The notes below the pieces were generated by a model. It did no database searches. It worked only from the letters and a program-made list of their open reading frames with translations, and was not told the DNA's origin. A program made the translations under genes and the position numbers. A stretch of DNA of 12,748 nucleotides, taken from Pseudomonadota bacterium. GTDB lineage: Bacteria; Pseudomonadota; Alphaproteobacteria; Caulobacterales; Caulobacteraceae. Positions 9,361 to 12,748 of the stretch are shown one piece after another (the stretch's first letter is position 1; every line of letters starts with the position of its first letter). The stretch covers positions 1 through 12,748 of the forward strand of contig JAEZCL010000316.1 in the NCBI GenBank assembly GCA_023433585.1, written 5' to 3'.

Positions 9361-10020
9361 ATGACCAGGACCCTGCACATCGATTTCGTCTCGGACGTGG
9401 TCTGCCCCTGGTGCGCGGTGGGGCTGGGCGGGCTGACCCAGGCGCTGGAGACGCTGAAGGCCGAGGGGATAGAGGCGCAGGTGCGGTTTCAGCCGTTCGA
9501 GCTGAACCCCGACATGGCGCCGGAGGGCGAAAACATCACCGAACACATCGGCCGCAAATACGGCTCGACGCTCCAGCAGTCGGCGCAGAACCGCGAGATG
9601 ATCCGCGCGCGGGCGGCGGAGGTGGGCTTCGACATGCGGATGGGGCCGGACAGCCGCATCTGGAACACCTTCGACGCCCACCGCCTGCTGCATTGGGCGG
9701 GCGAAGTGGCGGGCGGCGAGGGCCAGGCGGCCCTGAAACGCGCCCTGTTCGCGGCCCATTTCACCGACAACCGCGACTTGACCGACGCGGCCGTCCTGAC
9801 GGCGGCGGCGGAAAGCGCGGGCCTGAACCCCGCCGAGGCCGCCGAGGTCCTGTCCTCCGGCCGCTACGCCGACGCCGTCCGCGCCGACCAGGCCCTGTGG
9901 CGCGGACGGGGGATCAGCAGCGTCCCGGCCGTGGTGGTCGAGGGGAAGTGGCTGATCAGCGGTGGGCAACCGGCAGGGGTGTTTGAAGAGGCGCTGAGGA
10001 AGATGGCGGGTGAAGCCTGA
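9361..10020 (+). CDS. DsbA-family FrnE-like thiol oxidoreductase
   Basis: This 219-residue protein has the thioredoxin fold with helical insertion of the DsbA/FrnE group. The active-site CPWC is at 15-18 (DFVSDVVCPWCAVGL). The middle has FELNPDMAPEG and the NTFDAHRLLHWA block (about 102-113), both typical of FrnE-like proteins. The cis-proline partner is Val188-Pro189 in ISSVPAVVVEGKWLISGGQP. There is no signal peptide, so it should act in the cytoplasm, unlike classical periplasmic DsbA. The start ATG 9361 has GGAGA at 9349-9353 at good spacing. It could form a two-gene transcript with the amidohydrolase upstream. Downstream lies a repeat pair and the converging zeta-like gene, whose formally open frame runs into its 3' end. 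Confidence 0.93.
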   Translation: MTRTLHIDFVSDVVCPWCAVGLGGLTQALETLKAEGIEAQVRFQPFELNPDMAPEGENITEHIGRKYGSTLQQSAQNREMIRARAAEVGFDMRMGPDSRIWNTFDAHRLLHWAGEVAGGEGQAALKRALFAAHFTDNRDLTDAAVLTAAAESAGLNPAEAAEVLSSGRYADAVRADQALWRGRGISSVPAVVVEGKWLISGGQPAGVFEEALRKMAGEA

Positions 10021-10021
10021 T

Positions 10022-10067
10022 CCCCTCGGGGGAGAAGGTGGCTCGCGCAGCGAGACGGATGAGGGGG
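10022..10067 (-). repeat. Dispersed palindromic repeat, copy A
   Basis: Read on the minus strand, this element begins CCCCCTCA, has an internal stem CTCGC-TGC-GCGAG, and ends with the block CCACCTTCTCCCCCGAGGGG. The same outer blocks occur in copy B at 10110-10156 with the same spacing. Elements of this form are abundant between genes in alphaproteobacterial genomes (from memory). It starts two bases after the dsbA-like stop codon. Confidence 0.75.
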
Positions 10068-10109
10068 AAGCCTGATCCGCACTGGCCGCCGGCGAGCTCG
10101 CGTCGAACA

Positions 10110-10162
10110 GCCCCCTCAGCCGAGCGGCTCCGCCGCCCACCTTCTCCCCCGAGGGGAGAAGG
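10110..10162 (+). repeat. Dispersed palindromic repeat, copy B, with terminator-like hairpin
   Basis: Same element as copy A in opposite orientation: CCCCCTCA, an 18-base variable middle, then CCACCTTCTCCCCCGAGGGG. Bases 10137-10156 are the exact 20-bp reverse complement of 10022-10041. In addition CCTTCTCCCC (10140-10149) pairs with GGGGAGAAGG (10153-10162) around a 3-base loop, giving a 10-bp perfect hairpin that could end transcripts from either converging gene. No T-tract follows on the plus strand. Confidence 0.75.
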
Positions 10163-10167
10163 AGCCG

Positions 10168-10341
10168 TCAGGCGGCCTTGCCGCGCTTCCTCGGGGGCTG
10201 GCCGTCGTCGGCGGTGACCAGTTGGCCCTTCCAGCCGGGCGGCGGCAGGAATTTGCCGGATTTCTCCTCGCGCGTGCCGTGTTTGGCCACCCAGGCGGCG
10301 CGGCGGCCTGCCTTGAGAACGGTTTCGTGGTCGAACAGCAT
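10168..10341 (-). CDS. Small basic ORF, probably the detached 3' end of the zeta-like gene
   Basis: This 57-codon frame starts MLFDHETVLKAGRRAAW and ends PPRKRGKAA. I do not recognise a domain. Codon use (nearly all third positions G or C) shows that it is real coding sequence, unlike the other frames here. The same good codon use continues upstream of the ATG through Asp-Arg-Glu-Asn-Lys, back to the G4 run at 10356-10359, where it meets the frame of the zeta-like gene. It is therefore either a separate small gene overlapping nothing, or the C-terminal 57 residues of an originally longer zeta-family protein after a one-base slip. I prefer the second reading. Confidence 0.4.
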   Translation of the reverse strand: MLFDHETVLKAGRRAAWVAKHGTREEKSGKFLPPPGWKGQLVTADDGQPPRKRGKAA

Positions 10342-10849
10342 CTTGTTCTCGCGGTCCCCAATCTAGCAGTTCGAGCTCGTCGCCGCCACTCGCATAGATT
10401 TTCCAGGCGTCCGCTAGGGGTTTGTAGGTCGTCTCCAGATAGTCGAGGCTGAGCGCGAAGCGGCGCCGCAGCGTGGCCTCGGGAATGCCGTGGCCGCCCT
10501 CGGCGACCCGGCGCGCGACGCGGGCGATGGAGGCGTCCGCCGACGGCAGGCGCAGATAGACCAGTTCGACGCGGTATCCGGCGGCGCGGCAGGTGTGGAC
10601 GCGGCGGGCGTGGGTGCGCGTGGCCAGCGTCGTTTCCAGCACGATGTCGGCGCGGGCGGCGATCAGTTCGTCCAGCCGCGCCAGCACCAGCCGCCCGGCC
10701 GCCAGATCACGCCCGGACCCGATCAGGCCCCGCGCCACCTCGTCAGGATTGACGAACCGAAACGCCTCCGCCCGCTCCCGCAGGAACTGGTTGATGAAGG
10801 TGGTCTTCCCGGCGCCGTTCGGCTCGGCGAGGAGGACGAGGGTGAGCAT
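10168..10849 (-). pseudogene. Zeta-toxin-family P-loop kinase, apparently frameshifted and Walker A altered
   Basis: The first 164 codons (from ATG 10849) match the zeta toxin / UNAG-kinase-like P-loop family: Walker A region LLAEPNGAGKTTFINQ, FVNPDEVA at 32-39, LETTLATR at 71-78, GYRVELVYLRLPS at 91-103, RVARRVAEGGHGIPE at 110-124, RRRFALSL and the terminal ADAWKIY. Two faults are visible. The first glycine of Walker A (GPNGAGKT) is Glu9. Coding-type codon use then leaves this frame at a G4 run (plus-strand CCCC 10356-10359): removing one base joins LLDW to DRENKMLFDH and runs on to the stop at 10168, giving 226 residues. The unrepaired frame stays open to 9956 through the repeats, overlapping the dsbA-like gene, with poor codon use. 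No epsilon antitoxin is adjacent. A sequencing error at the G run is possible. Confidence 0.68.
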
Positions 10850-10927
10850 GGGCTGACGCTAACGTCGAGACCGGATTGTTCCCAGTTCCACTTTTCCTCT
10901 TGTGGCCTTCCCGCCTCGGTTGTCATC

Positions 10928-10937
10928 ATCCCGGGAT
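10928..10937. promoter_or_regulatory. Palindrome before the PRTase-CE gene
   Basis: ATCCCGGGAT is a perfect 10-base palindrome lying 17 bases before the ATG, directly in front of the GGGGGTG ribosome-binding stretch. A TTGTCA at 10920-10925 could be a -35 element, though no good -10 follows. The position would suit an operator, but chance cannot be excluded. Confidence 0.25.
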
Positions 10938-10954
10938 ACCGATGGGGGTGCAAA

Positions 10955-11941
10955 ATGCCTAATGAACAGCAAGCTGAATCTCTGGCGTCAAAGCTGTCGG
11001 GCTATCGAGCAGGCGAGATTCCGGCACCCGATGCCGATCATGTCTTGAGGTGGGCCTACCAGTTTCCGGAGGAGTATCGGGCTGGGCTGCTGTCCGAACT
11101 CAATCACGTCCTCAATGCCACCTACTTCAGCCGGGAGACCGCCGTACAGTTTCTTGACGGCCTTCTCACGAATGCAGCATTGTCTGGAGCGAACGCGGGG
11201 CTGTTTTGGCATCAGGCCAATCTGTTGGATATCCAACAGAACGGCCATAGTCAGACGGAAATGCTCGCCCTGTTCAAAACGCTAATGGAGGCCCGTTATG
11301 GGCTCTCGCAGGGACAGCCTAAGTCTAACGTATTCATCTACATCGACGATGTAATTTTCACGGGCAATCGAACCGGCAACGACCTTGACGCGTGGATAAA
11401 AACGGACGCGCCGAACGTCGCAAGAGTCCACATAATCGTACTCGCTCTGCACACTGGCTCATGGCAACTCGAAAGCCGGCTCAAAAAGGCCGCTGCCGAC
11501 GCTGGCAAAGACATTAAGTTTGCCATTTGGCGTCTTGTTCAGATTGAAAACCGTAAAGCTTATCGAGATGCGGCCGAAATTCTTTGGCCTGTATATCTTC
11601 CAGAGAGCGCCACTGAATATGCCGCAGGTCGGTTCCCATTCGAGCCGCGCCGGCCCGGCGGGACCAAGAACCCATTCTCGTCTGAAGAGGCAAGACTACT
11701 GCTTGAAGTCGCGCTGCTTGAGGCTGGAATGCTAATTAGATCGTTCAGCGCAAACCCCGCATCAAACCTCCGGCCTCTGGGTTATAGTCCGTTCGGAGTT
11801 GGATTTGGATCGACCATCGTAACCTACAGAAACTGCCCAAATAACGCTCCACTAGCGCTATGGTGGGGTGATCCATCGGCTGGACGCTCCCACCCCTTCA
11901 GTAAATGGCGACCCTTGGTTCCACGAAAGACATACGGCTAG
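10955..11941 (+). CDS. Phosphoribosyltransferase-like protein, PRTase-CE type
   Basis: This is a 328-residue cytoplasmic protein. The key signal is VFIYIDDVIFTGNRTG at 126-141. It is the PRPP-binding loop of type I phosphoribosyltransferases (hydrophobic strand, two acidic residues Asp131-Asp132, then a Thr136-Gly137 turn). The N-terminal helical part (1-120) includes a Glu/Arg-rich segment around 38-62. The C-terminal part (about 270-328) has LGYSPFGVGFGSTIV, then NCPNNAPLALWWG and a closing KWRPLVPRK. This PNN-W-PL-PR arrangement is what I associate with the PRTase-CE (conflict element) family described by Burroughs and Aravind; a search is needed to confirm it. The start ATG 10955 has GGGGGTG at 10944-10950; the frame is open further upstream but only as antisense of the zeta-like gene. 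Four bases separate its stop from the next ATG, so the two genes form an operon. Substrate unknown. Confidence 0.78.
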   Translation: MPNEQQAESLASKLSGYRAGEIPAPDADHVLRWAYQFPEEYRAGLLSELNHVLNATYFSRETAVQFLDGLLTNAALSGANAGLFWHQANLLDIQQNGHSQTEMLALFKTLMEARYGLSQGQPKSNVFIYIDDVIFTGNRTGNDLDAWIKTDAPNVARVHIIVLALHTGSWQLESRLKKAAADAGKDIKFAIWRLVQIENRKAYRDAAEILWPVYLPESATEYAAGRFPFEPRRPGGTKNPFSSEEARLLLEVALLEAGMLIRSFSANPASNLRPLGYSPFGVGFGSTIVTYRNCPNNAPLALWWGDPSAGRSHPFSKWRPLVPRKTYG

Positions 11942-11945
11942 TGCA

Positions 11946-12566
11946 ATGAACCTTGCCCACTACGACATGGACTCTGGCTCCCGAGAGCGTCGTTACGAAC
12001 GCCGCGACGCAGTCGTCTTTCTCAAGACGAAGGAGGCGTTTGGTGGGCTTTCTAACATGGCAGGTGGCTACCCTCTTCGGATAAACGGCATTCGGATTGC
12101 TACGGCCGAGGCCCTCTATCAGGCATGCCGATTCCCTGATCGCCCCGACGTACAGAGAGCGATCCTAGTTGAAGCTAGCCCAATGACCGCAAAGATGCGC
12201 GGTAAGCCATTCCGGGAGTTTACGCGGGACGATTGGGACATAGTGCGGGTTCCCATCATGAGGTGGTCTCTAAGGGCGAAGCTCGCATTCCACTATCGTG
12301 AGTTCTCGGACCTCCTTAAGGCGACTGGCAATCGAGCCATCGTCGAGCAATCGCGGAGGGATGGTTTCTGGGGAGCAGTCCCTGCCGACGACAATTCGTT
12401 GGTCGGAATGAACGTATTGGGACGGCTTCTGATGGAACTCCGGGAGGAAATTTCTGAGCGGGACGAGGAGAGCTTTAGGTCGCTCGCCCCCCTAAACATC
12501 CCGAATTTTGTCCTCGACGGGCGGCCAATTGAAACAGTGATCACAAGACGCTCAACTCTGTTTTAA
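11946..12566 (+). CDS. NADAR-domain protein (YbiA-like)
   Basis: This is a 206-residue protein. Residues about 22-168 match the NADAR domain: FGGLSNM at 32-38, PLRINGIRIATAEALYQACR with Glu55, EASPMTAKMRG at 76-85, REFTRDDWDIVR (Trp97), MRWSLRAKLAFH, LLKATG with a following IVEQS, FWG at 141-143, and VGMNVLGRLLMELRE at 153-167. NADAR members cleave N-glycosidic bonds, as in YbiA-type enzymes of riboflavin-intermediate housecleaning, or remove ADP-ribose from guanine in DarT-linked systems. The common E-H-x-Y-Q is E-A-L-Y-Q here. ATG 11946 is preferred; an in-frame GTG at 11868 would add 26 residues and overlap the PRTase gene. Residues 169-206 are an extra tail. It is cotranscribed with the PRTase-CE gene; together they suggest ribosyl transfer paired with glycosidic cleavage. 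Confidence 0.86.
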   Translation: MNLAHYDMDSGSRERRYERRDAVVFLKTKEAFGGLSNMAGGYPLRINGIRIATAEALYQACRFPDRPDVQRAILVEASPMTAKMRGKPFREFTRDDWDIVRVPIMRWSLRAKLAFHYREFSDLLKATGNRAIVEQSRRDGFWGAVPADDNSLVGMNVLGRLLMELREEISERDEESFRSLAPLNIPNFVLDGRPIETVITRRSTLF

Positions 12567-12573
12567 GCAACCC

Positions 12574-12748
12574 TCAAACCTTCACCTCAATCTCCCCGCC
12601 CCCGGCCCTGAACCTCTCCGCCATCTCGGCCATCCCCTTCTCCGCCTCCGTCAAGCTCCCGCCCGCGTCGTTCTGCGCCGCCGCGGCGTCGCGGATGTCG
12701 TGGCTGATCTTCATGCTGCAGAATTTGGGGCCGCACATGGAGCAGAAG
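12574..12748 (-). CDS. thiC: ThiC phosphomethylpyrimidine synthase, C-terminal end (rest outside window)
   Basis: The last 57 codons of the radical SAM enzyme that converts aminoimidazole ribotide into the HMP-P pyrimidine of thiamine. The window edge falls at FCSMCGPKFCSMKISHDIRD, which contains the ThiC [4Fe-4S] cluster motif Cys-x2-Cys-x4-Cys followed by the family's CSMKI block. An Ala-rich stretch, EAEKGMAEMAERFRAGGGEI and a short terminal VKV follow. The stop TGA lies at 12576-12574, 7 bases from the stop of the converging NADAR gene, leaving almost no room for a terminator. Codon use here is again strongly GC-biased, unlike the NADAR gene. Any TPP riboswitch would be at the gene's 5' end, outside the window. 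Confidence 0.95.
   Translation of the reverse strand, partial: FCSMCGPKFCSMKISHDIRDAAAAQNDAGGSLTEAEKGMAEMAERFRAGGGEIEVKV

Larger units (their letters stand above)
10850..12573. other. Low-GC genomic islet carrying the PRTase-CE/NADAR pair
   Basis: From about 10860, and clearly from 10955 to 12566, the DNA is visibly poorer in G and C than all flanking genes. Codons such as AAA, GTA, ATA and AAT become common, whereas neighbouring genes almost never use A or T in third position. The left edge lies in the gap after the damaged zeta-like gene; the right edge is within 7 bases of the thiC stop. I see no integrase, tRNA, direct repeats or insertion sequence, so it is a small acquired segment without its own visible mobility functions. 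Confidence 0.6.

Noticed and set aside
9956..10355. Continuation of the zeta-like frame to 9956
   Set aside because: Codon use collapses after the G4 run, and the frame runs through the repeat pair into the 3' end of the dsbA-like gene.
10490..10954. N-terminal extension of the PRTase-CE gene from the upstream open frame
   Set aside because: The added 155 codons are antisense to the zeta-like gene, Arg/Gln-rich and without domain; ATG 10955 has a ribosome-binding stretch and fits the composition change.
11868..11945. GTG start for the NADAR protein overlapping the PRTase-CE gene
   Set aside because: The extra 26 residues precede the domain and add no family motif; ATG 11946 fits a tight operon gap. 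Not fully excluded, because its own ribosome-binding site is weak.
10955..12748. Functional link between thiC and the PRTase-CE/NADAR pair through ribosyl-nucleotide metabolism
   Set aside because: The genes are on opposite strands with very different base composition; adjacency is better explained by insertion.

Overview
The window is a high-GC alphaproteobacterial chromosome segment, most likely from Caulobacteraceae and close to Brevundimonas; this is inferred from gene content and protein style, not from a database search. Supporting points are a five-gene F1 operon atpHAGDC with no Fo genes beside it, an Ala/Lys/Pro-rich N-terminal extension on AtpD, a very short AtpC, very strong G/C bias at third codon positions, and dispersed intergenic repeats of a kind common in this group.

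Layout. Bases 1-588 hold the 3' end of priA (replication restart helicase). It converges on terC (minus, 683-1447); the gap between them is filled by heptamer tandem arrays in inverted orientation. A 315-base divergent region (1448-1762) carries inverted repeats and possible promoters. The atp operon follows (1763-6713): delta, alpha, gamma, beta and epsilon of the F1 catalytic head, closed by a strong hairpin at 6738-6774. Next come a YjdM/PhnA-like small protein lacking its zinc ribbon (6794-7096), a DUF488 protein (minus, 7138-7569), an exported Amidohydro_3 enzyme whose start codon follows a run of nine C (7654-9309), and a FrnE-like DsbA oxidoreductase (9361-10020).

Bases 10021-10167 hold two copies of a dispersed palindromic repeat facing each other. 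Beyond them lies a zeta-toxin-family P-loop gene on the minus strand that looks damaged: the first Walker A glycine is Glu, and the coding frame breaks at a run of four G.

The most interesting part is 10955-12566. This two-gene unit is visibly lower in GC than everything around it. It encodes a phosphoribosyltransferase-like protein of the PRTase-CE (conflict element) type and a NADAR-domain protein (YbiA-like, N-glycosidase or ADP-ribose-processing fold). It ends 7 bases from the stop codon of the convergent thiC gene, whose 3' end closes the window. I read this pair as a horizontally acquired candidate nucleotide-based conflict or defence module. The ribosyl-transfer and N-glycosidic chemistry follows from the folds; a defence role is inference.
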